From the NCBI GenBank assembly GCA_963662895.1, contig OY759981.1, positions 2,976,001 through 3,040,000 on the forward strand: DNA of 64,000 nt, written 5' to 3'. Position numbers and translations under genes: made by a program. Below are positions 33,651-42,095 of this stretch, one piece after another. The DNA is from GWE2-42-39 sp963662895. Its GTDB lineage: Bacteria; Bacteroidota; Bacteroidia; Bacteroidales; Prolixibacteraceae. A model generated the notes under the pieces. It ran no database searches. It worked only from the letters and a program-made list of their open reading frames with translations, and had not been told where the DNA came from. Each line of letters opens with the position of its first letter. The first letter of the stretch is position 1.

Positions 33651-36053
33651 ATGGCGCTATCAAAAAAATATATCAACCGCGAAATCAGTTGGCTGTCGTT
33701 TAACGACCGGGTGTTGCAGGAAGCGGCCGATCCGGCAGTACCGCTTTTCGAACGTCTCCGTTTTATAGGTATTTTTTCGAATAACCTTGATGAGTTTTTC
33801 CGCGTGAGGGTAGCAACCGTCCGTCGTATGGTTGAATATGGTAAGGACGAAGAAACTCTCCTGGGAAATTTTACCCCGCAGGAATTGTATGACGAAATCA
33901 ATAATATTGTTTTTCAGCAACAGGAGAAGACGCAGCGGATTATCAGTGATATATTAAAGGAAATGGAAGGCGAAGGCTTTTTCATGCTCAACGAAAAGCT
34001 GTTGAACCATGTGCAGGGCGTTTTTGTGCGGAAATATTTCCATCAAAAAGTGTTACCCAACCTGGTGCCAATCATGTTGAGCAAAGACCGTAAATTTCCG
34101 TATCTCAGGGATCGTTCGGCCTATCTGGCGGTAAAACTTTCTAAAAAGCTGAAACCCGAAAAATTTTCGTATGCACTGATCCGTATTCCCAGCCGGTCGG
34201 TGCCCCGGTTTCTGGTGCTTCCGAATATCGGGAAGAAGAGGTGCTGGATAATGCTGGATGATGTGATCCGTTATTGTTTGAATGATATCTTTCCGATATT
34301 TAATTACAATAAATTTGAGGCATATACCATAAAAGTTACCCGTGATGCAGAACTCGATATTGACGATGATATTTCAAAAAGTTTCATCGAAAAGATGGAA
34401 GCCAGCCTGAAACAGCGAAAAAAAGGAACTCCTGTACGGCTGATCCACGATGAGGAAATCCCGGGGGACCTTCTGGGGTTTATCATGAAGAAAATGAAGA
34501 TCGACAATATTGAAAAAACACAGCCGGGAGGACGGTATCACAATCAGAAAGATTTTATGAATTTCCCGGAAATAGGGAAAAAAAGACATTATTACCAAAA
34601 ATTACCACCCATTCTGCATAAAGATCTCTATTCGCATGAAAGTATTCTGAAAAAACTGGGAAAGAAGGACATTATGCTTCATTACCCGTATCAGAATTTT
34701 TCCCATTTTATTGATCTGTTACGTGAGGCCGCCATCGATCCGAAGGTGTTCGAGATTGGTATTACGATTTACCGGGTAGCAGATGATTCGAAGGTAATGA
34801 ATGCCCTTCTGAATGCGGTAAGGAATGGTAAAAAAGTAACAGTGGTTATCGAACTGCAGGCCCGTTTCGATGAAGAGTCCAATATTTATTGGTCGAATAA
34901 GATGCAGGAAGAAGGGGCCGTGGTAATTAATGGGATGCCGGGGTTGAAAGTTCATTGTAAACTATTGCATATTAAACGTATATCAAAGAAAGGCTATCGG
35001 AATTATGCATACGTGGGAACCGGGAACTTTCATGAAGGAACAGCGAATATATATGCCGACGACGGGTTGCTTACTGCCGACCCCCGTATTGCTGATGAAG
35101 TGGCCCGTGTTTTCGACCTGTTCAGATATCCGTTCCATAGTTATCAGTTCGACCATTTGATCGTCAGCCCATTTTCCATGCGCGACTTTTTCTGCCGGAT
35201 GATCGACCGGGAGATAGCTATTGCCCGGGAAGGCCGGCGGGGCTATATCGGTTTAAAAATGAACAGTCTGATTGATCCCCGAATGATGGATAAATTATAC
35301 GAAGCCAGCAGGGCCGGCGTAAAAATCCGTCTGATCATCCGTGGTATTTACGGTCTGAGAACCGATGATCCGGAGTTGAGTAAAAATATCGGGGCAATCA
35401 GTATTGTTGATAAATATCTCGAACATTCGAGGGTTTTTCTTTTCGGTAACGGCGGCGATGAACGATTTTTTATTTCCTCAGCCGACTGGATGCCACGTAA
35501 CCTTAACCGGAGGATTGAAGTGGCCTGTCCGGTTTATTCCGGTGAGATTAAGGAGGAACTACGTCAAATGCTGAAAATTCAGCTAAAGGATAATACTAAA
35601 GCACGGATACTGAATAACGATTTGTCGAATAATTACAACCGGCAGGAAATCAGTTTGCGATGCAGGGCACAGGAAGATTTTTATAATTATATAAAACAAC
35701 AACACCATATTACCATGAAAATATACCATAACCCACGTTGCGCCAAAAGTCGCGAAGGGCTGAAGTACCTCGAAGAACGGGGGTATGAAATCCAGGTGGT
35801 CAATTATATGAAAGACGGAATATCTGTAGATGAACTTCGTAATATTTTGAAACGTACCCGTTTAAGCGTTGACGATTTAATACGTAAGCAGGAACAGCTA
35901 TATAAAGAACGATATAAGGGTAAAGAAATGACCGAAGATGAATGGTTAACTGTGTTGTCGGAGAACCCCCGTTTGCTGCAACGTCCCATTGTAATAAATG
36001 GCGTCCGTGCTGTGCTTGCACAACCCCCTAACGAGGTGGATAAAATTGTATGA
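33651..36053 (+). CDS. ppk1: Polyphosphate kinase 1 fused in frame to an ArsC-like domain
   Basis: Of 800 residues, 1-685 are complete PPK1: the N-domain (INREISWLSFNDRVLQEA), the head domain and two PLD-type catalytic halves. The autophosphorylated His is in KVHCKLLHIKR (His435), followed by YVGTGNFHEGTANIY; the second half has WMPRNLNRRIEVA. With no stop, the frame continues through KQQHHIT into Met689 and 112 residues that form a whole ArsC/Spx-type reductase (YHNPRCAKSREGL with Cys697, RPIVINGVRAVLAQPP). The family ArsC is 112-118 residues, so nothing is missing. The ATG at 35715 could also start ArsC on its own. PPK1 makes polyphosphate from ATP. I know of no established PPK1-ArsC fusion. 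Confidence 0.88.
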   Translation: MALSKKYINREISWLSFNDRVLQEAADPAVPLFERLRFIGIFSNNLDEFFRVRVATVRRMVEYGKDEETLLGNFTPQELYDEINNIVFQQQEKTQRIISDILKEMEGEGFFMLNEKLLNHVQGVFVRKYFHQKVLPNLVPIMLSKDRKFPYLRDRSAYLAVKLSKKLKPEKFSYALIRIPSRSVPRFLVLPNIGKKRCWIMLDDVIRYCLNDIFPIFNYNKFEAYTIKVTRDAELDIDDDISKSFIEKMEASLKQRKKGTPVRLIHDEEIPGDLLGFIMKKMKIDNIEKTQPGGRYHNQKDFMNFPEIGKKRHYYQKLPPILHKDLYSHESILKKLGKKDIMLHYPYQNFSHFIDLLREAAIDPKVFEIGITIYRVADDSKVMNALLNAVRNGKKVTVVIELQARFDEESNIYWSNKMQEEGAVVINGMPGLKVHCKLLHIKRISKKGYRNYAYVGTGNFHEGTANIYADDGLLTADPRIADEVARVFDLFRYPFHSYQFDHLIVSPFSMRDFFCRMIDREIAIAREGRRGYIGLKMNSLIDPRMMDKLYEASRAGVKIRLIIRGIYGLRTDDPELSKNIGAISIVDKYLEHSRVFLFGNGGDERFFISSADWMPRNLNRRIEVACPVYSGEIKEELRQMLKIQLKDNTKARILNNDLSNNYNRQEISLRCRAQEDFYNYIKQQHHITMKIYHNPRCAKSREGLKYLEERGYEIQVVNYMKDGISVDELRNILKRTRLSVDDLIRKQEQLYKERYKGKEMTEDEWLTVLSENPRLLQRPIVINGVRAVLAQPPNEVDKIV

Positions 36054-36056
36054 GTA

Positions 36057-36845
36057 CTATCCGATTTTGGATTGCAGACTTTTGATTTCTTTTTCAAGGG
36101 CCAGCTTTTTCTTTAGTAAGGCCGAAAATTTGAGCGCATCACGGGCAGCTTGTTTGTCGTATTCTTCAAGCCAAATGTAAAAATATCGCTTCCCTAAGAA
36201 AACAGCTTTCAGTTTGCGGTCGGGATGATCGGCAATGAACTGGATTACCCCGTTATCTTTTCCATTCCGGTAGCTCACCTTTTCCCATACGTAATCCATG
36301 AAATCGCTGCAATGGTTGTTGGGATCATTCAGCCCGACAGAATCGGTTTTTGCCTGAATGTCCCGGTCGTACACCCTGATGCCGGTATGTTTTAGCCATC
36401 GTTCGCCATAATAATTGCTCGACATGTATAAGTTACCCAGTTCATCGAGGTGAAACTGTATAAATGATTTATTCCAGCGCCGGTCGAAATTTTGACGTTT
36501 AGGAATATATTGCGTGTATTTGTCGAACTCTGTTTTTTCGGCATCAAATTTTTTTTCCATTTTGGCAATCATGGATAGGGTCGAGTCCAGCTCATCCTGT
36601 TTCCGGAAAAGAATATCAGCACAGATTTTTTTCTTTTGCTGATCGGCTGTTACAATTGTCTGGATAGCCCCCGGGTATAATTTCCGTATCGAATCGAGTT
36701 GGGCCAGTGCGGTGATTGTATCACCCTGCTGGTAAATAGTTTCGGCCAATACCAAACGTTCGGCGGCCTGTTTTCTGTCTGATCTCCCGCACGAAAACAA
36801 TAACATCGTCAGCAGTATAAAAACAAAAATCTGTAAATTCTTCAT
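36057..36845 (-). CDS. Hypothetical lipoprotein with N-terminal repeat-like helices
   Basis: The start is placed at ATG 36845, giving 262 residues and a clean signal peptide ending LLFSCGRS (Cys about 19); an upstream ATG would add 12 residues before the signal. Residues about 25-75 resemble one or two TPR-like helices (AERLVLAETIYQQGDTITALAQLDSI in part), then a coiled-coil stretch (about 80-120). The C-terminal half has aromatic-rich beta sequence (YMSSNYYGERWLKHTGIRVY). No enzymatic motif. It is convergent with the PPK-ArsC gene (3 bp apart) and divergent from the SpoU gene. Function unknown. Confidence 0.75.
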   Translation of the reverse strand: MKNLQIFVFILLTMLLFSCGRSDRKQAAERLVLAETIYQQGDTITALAQLDSIRKLYPGAIQTIVTADQQKKKICADILFRKQDELDSTLSMIAKMEKKFDAEKTEFDKYTQYIPKRQNFDRRWNKSFIQFHLDELGNLYMSSNYYGERWLKHTGIRVYDRDIQAKTDSVGLNDPNNHCSDFMDYVWEKVSYRNGKDNGVIQFIADHPDRKLKAVFLGKRYFYIWLEEYDKQAARDALKFSALLKKKLALEKEIKSLQSKIG

Positions 36846-36903
36846 TCTTTTTTGTTTTGGATATCCGTTATTTGCATTCAAAGTAAACCAATAGTTTAAA
36901 AGG

Positions 36904-37437
36904 ATGGAAACAAATTCGGTAGTTTTTTTTAATTCGATAGATTATCCTGCAATAAAATTTAAACCGGTTATTGCTGCCTGGGGAATTACCAATCCCGCGA
37001 ATATCGGGAGTTTAATACGTCTGGCCGACAATATTGGCAGCGACGAAGTTTTTATCCTGGGCGACCAATTTACCTTCCGTCAATCGTCGGTTAAATATAC
37101 GGCCGGGCAAAGTTTTAACACCGTGAAACTATCGTTGATCACTGCTGAAGAATTCTTTGATAAACGTCCTGATGATTACCAGCTGGTCGCCATCGAGACC
37201 AGCGAACAGTCGCAAAATATTTTTACAACGCTCCTGCCCGAAAAAGTTATATTTCTTTTGGGCTCTGAGAAAAATGGCCTTCCCGAAGATATTTTGCTTC
37301 GCTGTAACCTGGCCGTACATATTCCCATGACCGGTGCATGTAAATCGATGAATGTTTCCCACGCATTGGCTGTCGGCCTGTTCGAATGGCAAAGGCAACA
37401 GTTGTTTTACCCTTTGAAAAAGACACAAAGCAGGTAA
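36904..37437 (+). CDS. SpoU/TrmH-family RNA 2'-O-methyltransferase
   Basis: This 177-residue SPOUT enzyme methylates a ribose in tRNA or rRNA using S-adenosylmethionine. The three family motifs are present: motif 1 GITNPANIGSLIRLADNIG (about residues 25-43), motif 2 LLGSEKNGLPEDIL (about 119-132) and motif 3 IPMTGACKSMNVSHALAVGLFEW (about 140-162, including the trefoil-knot loop). It lacks an N-terminal extension, so it resembles TrmL/TrmH-type short members. The target RNA is not readable. oxyR follows after 89 bp. Confidence 0.88.
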   Translation: METNSVVFFNSIDYPAIKFKPVIAAWGITNPANIGSLIRLADNIGSDEVFILGDQFTFRQSSVKYTAGQSFNTVKLSLITAEEFFDKRPDDYQLVAIETSEQSQNIFTTLLPEKVIFLLGSEKNGLPEDILLRCNLAVHIPMTGACKSMNVSHALAVGLFEWQRQQLFYPLKKTQSR

Positions 37438-37495
37438 AACATTCTTGGTTCTGAAATGAAAAACATGATCGGTACCCTCAGATTATAGTTTTTTC

Positions 37496-37503
37496 TATCT
37501 TTA
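37496..37503 (+). promoter_or_regulatory. -7-like box upstream of oxyR
   Basis: TATCTTTA differs from TAnnTTTG at one base, 23 bases before the oxyR ATG. A matching -33 box is not evident. Confidence 0.3.
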
Positions 37504-37526
37504 TTAAAATTTAAACAGAAAAAACT

Positions 37527-38468
37527 ATGATCACGCTCACCCAACTGGAATATATTGTTGCTGTCGACACTTACCGGCATTTTGGTAAAGCAGCCGAAAG
37601 TTGTTTTATCACCCAGCCTACGCTAAGCATGCAGATCAAAAAACTGGAAGAAGACCTTGAAGTGATTATTTTCGATCGCAGCAAACAACCTCTGATCCCT
37701 ACTGATGTGGGTATACGCATCATAGACCAGGCAAGGATTTTACTAAAGGAAGCTGAAAAAATTAATAATATTGTAAAAGAACACAAAAATTTGATTTCCG
37801 GAGAACTGAAGATCGGGATCATCCCCACGTTGGCTCCCTATCTGTTGCCATTGTTTATCGGTAATTACAAACGGAGATATCCCAATATTCAGATCAAAAT
37901 AGAGGAATTGACCACTGATAATATCATCAATCACCTGCATCGCGATTTAATTGATGTAGGAATTTTGGTCACTCCGTTAAAAGAAGAACGGATTAGTGAA
38001 AGACCGATTTTTTACGAAGGAATGATGATATATGTACACGAAAACCACCCGTTGTACAACAAGGAAAAAATTCAGGTAAAAGATATTGCCACTCCTGAGA
38101 TATGGTTGTTGAGCGACGGGCATTGTTTTCGTCACCAGGTCATTAACCTGTGTTCGTACCAGGGAAATAACAACGAAAAATTGCCATTTCATTTTGAGGC
38201 AGGCTCTCTTGAAACCCTGATGAACATTATCGATAAAGAAGGCGGGCTTACGCTCATCCCTGAATTGGCCACGCTCGGTATGCCTGAAAATCGTTTCGAA
38301 CATGTACGGAAATTTTCCGACATTGCCCCGTTACGCGAGGTCAGCCTGGTGTATTCGCGTCATTTTGCAAAATCGAAACTTATTGATTTATTGTGGAAAG
38401 AGATTGTCGCATCGATGCCTGAAAAACTACTTCAGAAAGAGCGCGGAACAATTGTTGAATGGCGATGA
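37527..38468 (+). CDS. oxyR: Hydrogen-peroxide sensor OxyR (LysR family)
   Basis: This 313-residue LysR-type activator has an N-terminal winged HTH (about 1-60, FGKAAESCFITQPTLSMQIKKLEE in part), linker helix and a C-terminal sensor domain. The redox pair is visible: DGHCFRHQVINLC puts cysteines at residues 200 and 209, matching Cys199 and Cys208 of the E. coli protein, which form a disulfide on peroxide exposure and turn on catalase and alkyl hydroperoxide genes. No peroxidase gene is next to it in this window. It is preceded by the SpoU gene on the same strand and followed by tRNA-Glu. Confidence 0.94.
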   Translation: MITLTQLEYIVAVDTYRHFGKAAESCFITQPTLSMQIKKLEEDLEVIIFDRSKQPLIPTDVGIRIIDQARILLKEAEKINNIVKEHKNLISGELKIGIIPTLAPYLLPLFIGNYKRRYPNIQIKIEELTTDNIINHLHRDLIDVGILVTPLKEERISERPIFYEGMMIYVHENHPLYNKEKIQVKDIATPEIWLLSDGHCFRHQVINLCSYQGNNNEKLPFHFEAGSLETLMNIIDKEGGLTLIPELATLGMPENRFEHVRKFSDIAPLREVSLVYSRHFAKSKLIDLLWKEIVASMPEKLLQKERGTIVEWR

Positions 38469-38585
38469 AAAATTTATAAATTTTTATTTGCTGTTTGAAG
38501 AAATCTTGATTTTATTTGCATCGCCAAAACAGAGAGAGTTCCTGTTAAAAGGAACGAATAATTTTGGAAAATTTTCCTGAAAAAG

Positions 38586-38616
38586 TTTGGTGGCTTCGAA
38601 TTTTGATTTATTTTTG
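38586..38616 (+). promoter_or_regulatory. Promoter of tRNA-Glu and rpsT
   Basis: TTTG (38586-38589), 19 bp spacer, TATTTTTG (38609-38616): a textbook Bacteroidota promoter. Start expected near 38623, 22 bases before the tRNA. Confidence 0.75.
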
Positions 38617-38644
38617 CAGTCCCAAAATCAGGGAATATTAGGAT

Positions 38645-38716
38645 GGCCCGTTCGTCTAGGGGTTAGGACGCAAGATTTTCATTCTTGTAGCAGGGGTTCG
38701 AATCCCCTACGGGCTA
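38645..38716 (+). tRNA. tRNA-Glu (anticodon TTC)
   Basis: A 72-base cloverleaf without encoded CCA. The 7 bp acceptor is GGCCCGT with ACGGGCT (first pair G-U), the anticodon stem is CAAGA/TCTTG with loop TTTTCAT, and the T-arm carries GGTTCGAATCC. It is 27 bp upstream of rpsT and probably co-transcribed with it. Confidence 0.97.
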
Positions 38717-38743
38717 CATAAATTTTAACGATTAGATTTTAAA

Positions 38744-38995
38744 ATGGCAAATCATCAATCAGCAAAAAAAAGGATCAGACAAAACGCTGCAAAAAAAGTA
38801 CAAAATAAATACTACGCAAAAACGATGCGTAATGCGGTGAAAGAGTTACGTGGAACTACTGAAAAAGAAGTAGCTGCAGAACAATATCCAAAGTTGGTTT
38901 CTATGATTGACAAACTTGCAAAAAAGAATGTCATTCATAAAAATAAAGCAGCTAATCTGAAATCGAAACTTGCGCTTCAGTTGAATAGAATGTAA
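38744..38995 (+). CDS. rpsT: 30S ribosomal protein S20
   Basis: This is an 83-residue, very basic, all-helical protein with the family opening MANHQSAKKRIRQNAAKK and a C-terminal KNKAANLKSKLAL. It binds 16S rRNA during small-subunit assembly. It follows tRNA-Glu in the same short unit and ends in a strong terminator at 39020-39050. Confidence 0.97.
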   Translation: MANHQSAKKRIRQNAAKKVQNKYYAKTMRNAVKELRGTTEKEVAAEQYPKLVSMIDKLAKKNVIHKNKAANLKSKLALQLNRM

Positions 38996-39019
38996 AGACT
39001 TGATCAGATATACTTTTGA

Positions 39020-39054
39020 AAGCCTTTCCTGGACAGGGAAAGGCTTTTTTATTT
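39020..39054 (+). terminator. Rho-independent terminator of rpsT
   Basis: AAGCCTTTCC (39020-39029) pairs perfectly with GGAAAGGCTT (39037-39046), 7-base loop, followed by a T-rich tail. Confidence 0.92.
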
Positions 39055-39123
39055 GTATAGAGGTATCGGAAAATAGATAGAAGAGATAAACGTTTCTCTG
39101 AAGGAAAGACAAATTTTTTTAGG

Positions 39124-39162
39124 AAAATCAACTTGATGAAGTTCCAAAATCAACTTGATGAA
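39124..39162. repeat. Short tandem direct repeat, 22 bp period
   Basis: AAAATCAACTTGATGAA occurs at 39124-39140 and 39146-39162, 17 identical bases in two copies. Each copy contains the near-palindrome ATCAACTTGAT. It lies between the rpsT terminator and the serS stop; no function is apparent. Confidence 0.6.
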
Positions 39163-39192
39163 TTCAAGAGAACCTAACCTGTTGAGTAATTA

Positions 39193-40464
39193 TTAACCGA
39201 TCATTTCAAAGCCACAGAACGGTACCAGCGCTTTAGGAATCCTGATTCCTTCAGGGGTCTGGTTATTTTCGAGCAATGCAGCTACAATTCTGGGCAATGC
39301 CAGCGCACTGCCATTTAATGTATGGGCAATTTGCGGTTTTTTGGTCGTTTCGTCGCGGTAACGTAATTTCAGCCGGTTCGCCTGGAACGATTCGAAATTG
39401 GAAACAGAACTAACCTCAAGCCATTTTTCCTGGGCTGCAGAGAAAACTTCAAAATCATAAGTCAATGCTGAAGTAAAACTCATATCGCCGCCACACAGGC
39501 GAACAATGCGGTACGGAAGTTCCAGCTTTTCGACCAGGCCGGCCACGTGGGCCACCATTTCATTGAGTCGTTCGTACGAAGTATCAGGATGTGCAAGCTG
39601 TACAATTTCAACCTTATCGAACTGATGCAGGCGGTTGAGGCCGCGGACATCTTTCCCGTACGAACCGGCTTCGCGGCGGAAACAGGCACTGTAAGCACAG
39701 TTTTTCACCGGGAAATTTTTTGCATCGAGGATTACATCGCGATACATGTTGGTAACCGGGACTTCTGCTGTTGGGATCAGGTACAGGTTATCTTCGGTAA
39801 CATGATACATCTGGCCTTCCTTGTCGGGCAACTGACCGGTTCCAAAACCTGAATCTTCGTTTACCATCAGGGGGGGCTGCACTTCCACATAACCGGCTTT
39901 ACCGGCTTCTGTTAAGAAAAAACTGATAAGTGCCCGTTGCAGGACAGAACCTTTTCCTTTATAAACAGGGAATCCGGCCCCGGTAAGTTTTACGCCCAGT
40001 TCAAAATCAATAATATCGTATTTTTTAGCCAGTTCCCAGTGAGGTAACTTTTCGGGTAAAACCGGAATATCGCCCTTACGGACAACAACTTCATTATCTT
40101 CGGCTGACTTGCCAGCCGGAACAATATCTGCCGGAATATTGGGCAGTTGTACCTGCAAAGCAAAAACCTGTTCGTCGATTTTTGCAAATTCTTCGTCCAA
40201 CTGTTTGATCGATTCTTTCAGTTCAGCCGTTTTCTTTTTAGCTGCATTGGCTTCCTCCTTTTTACCTTCACGCATCAGGGTGCCGATTTCTTTCGAGATG
40301 CGGTTCATTTCCGATTTTACCTGGTCGCCGTTGGTCTGTATCCCGTTTTTCTTTTTGTACAACGAAATGATCTTCCCAACAATCTGCCGGGCGTCGAAAT
40401 TTTTCTTTTTTAATTTTTCAACCACTAGTTCGGGGTTTTCCTGAATAAACCGTAAATTAAGCAT
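39193..40464 (-). CDS. serS: Seryl-tRNA synthetase
   Basis: The 423-residue class II synthetase charges tRNA-Ser. Layout: the N-terminal antiparallel coiled-coil arm (about 25-105) that grips the tRNA long variable arm, then the catalytic core with motif 2 (FRREAGSYGKDVRGLNRLHQF) and motif 3 (NGSALALPRIVAALLENNQ in part). TAEVPVTNM marks the serine pocket. Single gene, convergent with rpsT. Confidence 0.96.
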   Translation of the reverse strand: MLNLRFIQENPELVVEKLKKKNFDARQIVGKIISLYKKKNGIQTNGDQVKSEMNRISKEIGTLMREGKKEEANAAKKKTAELKESIKQLDEEFAKIDEQVFALQVQLPNIPADIVPAGKSAEDNEVVVRKGDIPVLPEKLPHWELAKKYDIIDFELGVKLTGAGFPVYKGKGSVLQRALISFFLTEAGKAGYVEVQPPLMVNEDSGFGTGQLPDKEGQMYHVTEDNLYLIPTAEVPVTNMYRDVILDAKNFPVKNCAYSACFRREAGSYGKDVRGLNRLHQFDKVEIVQLAHPDTSYERLNEMVAHVAGLVEKLELPYRIVRLCGGDMSFTSALTYDFEVFSAAQEKWLEVSSVSNFESFQANRLKLRYRDETTKKPQIAHTLNGSALALPRIVAALLENNQTPEGIRIPKALVPFCGFEMIG

Positions 40465-40559
40465 CTTCTGAAATATTTATTAATCTTTTTATCCTGATGA
40501 TCTGAAAATTTTGCCTTCAGTAAAGCATAAAATATTTATGGGCAAATGTAAAAATAAAA

Positions 40560-40589
40560 AATCTCCTGCCTTGGAAAAGACAGGAGATT
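40560..40589 (-). terminator. Terminator after the rplU-rpmA operon
   Basis: AATCTCCTG (40560-40568) pairs with CAGGAGATT (40581-40589) over a 12-base loop. Read on the minus strand it is followed by a run of T, 28 bp after the rpmA stop. Confidence 0.9.
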
Positions 40590-40616
40590 CTTACTAAGGC
40601 TATGCTAAATTTCTTA

Positions 40617-40883
40617 TTAGTTTGCTGAGACGACAGGTTCAACAGATATATAAGATCTGTTATCCCTTTTCTTTTTAAAAACAACAGTACCATCGATCAA
40701 GGCAAAAAGGGTATGATCTTTTCCCATACCGACATTCAAGCCCGGATGATGAGTTGTACCTCTCTGGCGAACGAGAATATTCCCGGCTTTGCAAACCTGA
40801 CCACCGTAAATTTTTATACCCAGTCGTTTACTTTCCGATTCGCGACCGTTTTTCGAACTACCGACACCTTTCTTATGAGCCAT
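40617..40883 (-). CDS. rpmA: 50S ribosomal protein L27
   Basis: This 88-residue basic protein of the peptidyl-transferase region has the family opening MAHKKGVGSSKNGRES and the core GNILVRQRGTTHHPG. It begins directly with MAHKK, with no cleavable Firmicute-style leader. It is second in the rplU-rpmA operon, 17 bp behind L21. Confidence 0.97.
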   Translation of the reverse strand: MAHKKGVGSSKNGRESESKRLGIKIYGGQVCKAGNILVRQRGTTHHPGLNVGMGKDHTLFALIDGTVVFKKKRDNRSYISVEPVVSAN

Positions 40884-40900
40884 GGTTTAATCTTTTTAAG

Positions 40901-41212
40901 TTATCCTACAATTTCTTCAATCTGAATCTTGGTCAGGTACTGACGATGACCATTGAATTTCTTGTAACCTTTTCTACGTTTCTTTTTAAATACAAGTACC
41001 TTGTCGCCTTTAATGTGTTCCAGCACTTTGGCCGTTACTCTGGCGCCTCTGACTTTCGGGGTACCAACTTTCACTTTCCCGTCGTTGTCAACTAAAAGTA
41101 CCGTCTTGAACTCCAACGATTCACCTTCTGCATTTTCGAGGCGGTGAACGTATACTTTTTGATCTTTCTCAACCTTAAATTGCTGTCCTGCAATTTCTAC
41201 AATAGCGTACAT
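40901..41212 (-). CDS. rplU: 50S ribosomal protein L21
   Basis: The 103-residue protein opens MYAIVEIAGQQFKVEKDQK and ends with the family's KKKRRKGYKKFNGHRQYLT region. It binds 23S rRNA early in assembly. It heads the rplU-rpmA operon. A consensus promoter lies at 41326-41296 on the minus strand, leaving a GC-rich leader of about 77 nt, unusual against the AT-rich surroundings. Confidence 0.97.
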   Translation of the reverse strand: MYAIVEIAGQQFKVEKDQKVYVHRLENAEGESLEFKTVLLVDNDGKVKVGTPKVRGARVTAKVLEHIKGDKVLVFKKKRRKGYKKFNGHRQYLTKIQIEEIVG

Positions 41213-41289
41213 GCTTTATTCTTTATTGTGAACTCCGGCAGGCGGGACCCATACCCCGGAACCACTTATCGGGCCTGCTCGAAAACTTC
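41213..41289 (-). promoter_or_regulatory. GC-rich, foldable rplU leader
   Basis: The leader contains GCAGGC and GCCTGC that can pair around an internal region with further G/C runs (CCGGGG facing CCCG). Ribosomal protein leaders often bind their own product; whether this one binds L21 is inference. No known Rfam leader was matched by eye. Confidence 0.4.
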
Positions 41290-41295
41290 GGACTG

Positions 41296-41326
41296 CAAAA
41301 GTATATATTTTCAAATGACTACCAAA
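41296..41326 (-). promoter_or_regulatory. Promoter of the rplU-rpmA operon
   Basis: On the minus strand: TTTG (41326-41323), 19 bp spacer, TACTTTTG (41303-41296). Start expected near 41289. Confidence 0.7.
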
Positions 41327-41455
41327 AAAATTAAAACAAAAATTTGTACTCATTTTTATTTCAAAAAAGCACCTGTACAACAGGCTTGTAAGTATTAGTT
41401 TGTAAAATGTTTAGAACAGAATACATAAATAGTCTTCTGAAAAAAAAAGTATTGC

Positions 41456-41463
41456 TATATTTG
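41456..41463 (+). promoter_or_regulatory. -7 box of the bifunctional nuclease gene
   Basis: TATATTTG, an exact TAnnTTTG match, 29 bases before the ATG at 41493. The -33 position is not well matched. Confidence 0.45.
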
Positions 41464-41492
41464 TTGTTCATGACTGTTGGCGAACATACCAA

Positions 41493-42080
41493 ATGCAGAA
41501 AGTAAGACTTAATATTTTAGGACTATCAGTTAGCCAGACACAATCGGGTGCTTATGCACTGGTTTTGACCGAAGAGAAAGGAGACCGTCGTATTCCTATA
41601 ATCATCGGTCCGGTTGAAGCCCAGGCCATCGCCATTCAGTTGGAAGGGCTGAAACCCCCGCGTCCGCTTACGCATGATCTTTTTAAAAACCTTGCATCAG
41701 CCTTTGAAATACAGGTTGTTGAAGTGATGATTTATAAACTGGAAGAGGGTATTTTTTATTCAGAACTGATTTGTATGCACGGAAATCAGAGAATCCGTAT
41801 CGACTCGCGTACTTCCGATGCAGTGGCCCTGGCTCTTAGGTTCCGTTGTCCTATTTATACTTCTGAAGAGATATTACAGAAAGCAGGCATTGTTCTTGAA
41901 GTTGATGACCGGGGATTTAGTGCCGGACAGGAAAAAAGTAAAAATAAAGGTGCCGAAAAAACAGAATATAAAAATTATACGGTTGCCGAACTGAATGAAA
42001 TGCTGAATGAAGCAGTTGCCAACGAGGATTACGAAAAAGCTTCCACTATTCGGGACGAAATAAGCAAACGTAAGAAATAA
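41493..42080 (+). CDS. Bifunctional nuclease-family protein (DUF151 + UVR)
   Basis: The protein has 195 residues. Residues about 1-135 are the bifunctional-nuclease (DUF151) domain with RRIPIIIGPVEAQAIAIQLEG and SRTSDAVALALRFRCPIY, the family hallmark. After a lysine-rich linker, residues about 158-194 form a UVR motif (ELNEMLNEAVANEDYEKAS), the short helical hairpin by which UvrB and UvrC meet. DUF151 proteins have been reported as DNase/RNase in plants and as regulators in bacteria; the exact activity here is unproven. A nucleoside transporter gene follows after 15 bp, so the pair may share a transcript. Confidence 0.88.
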   Translation: MQKVRLNILGLSVSQTQSGAYALVLTEEKGDRRIPIIIGPVEAQAIAIQLEGLKPPRPLTHDLFKNLASAFEIQVVEVMIYKLEEGIFYSELICMHGNQRIRIDSRTSDAVALALRFRCPIYTSEEILQKAGIVLEVDDRGFSAGQEKSKNKGAEKTEYKNYTVAELNEMLNEAVANEDYEKASTIRDEISKRKK

Positions 42081-42095
42081 ATCAAATCATTTCTG

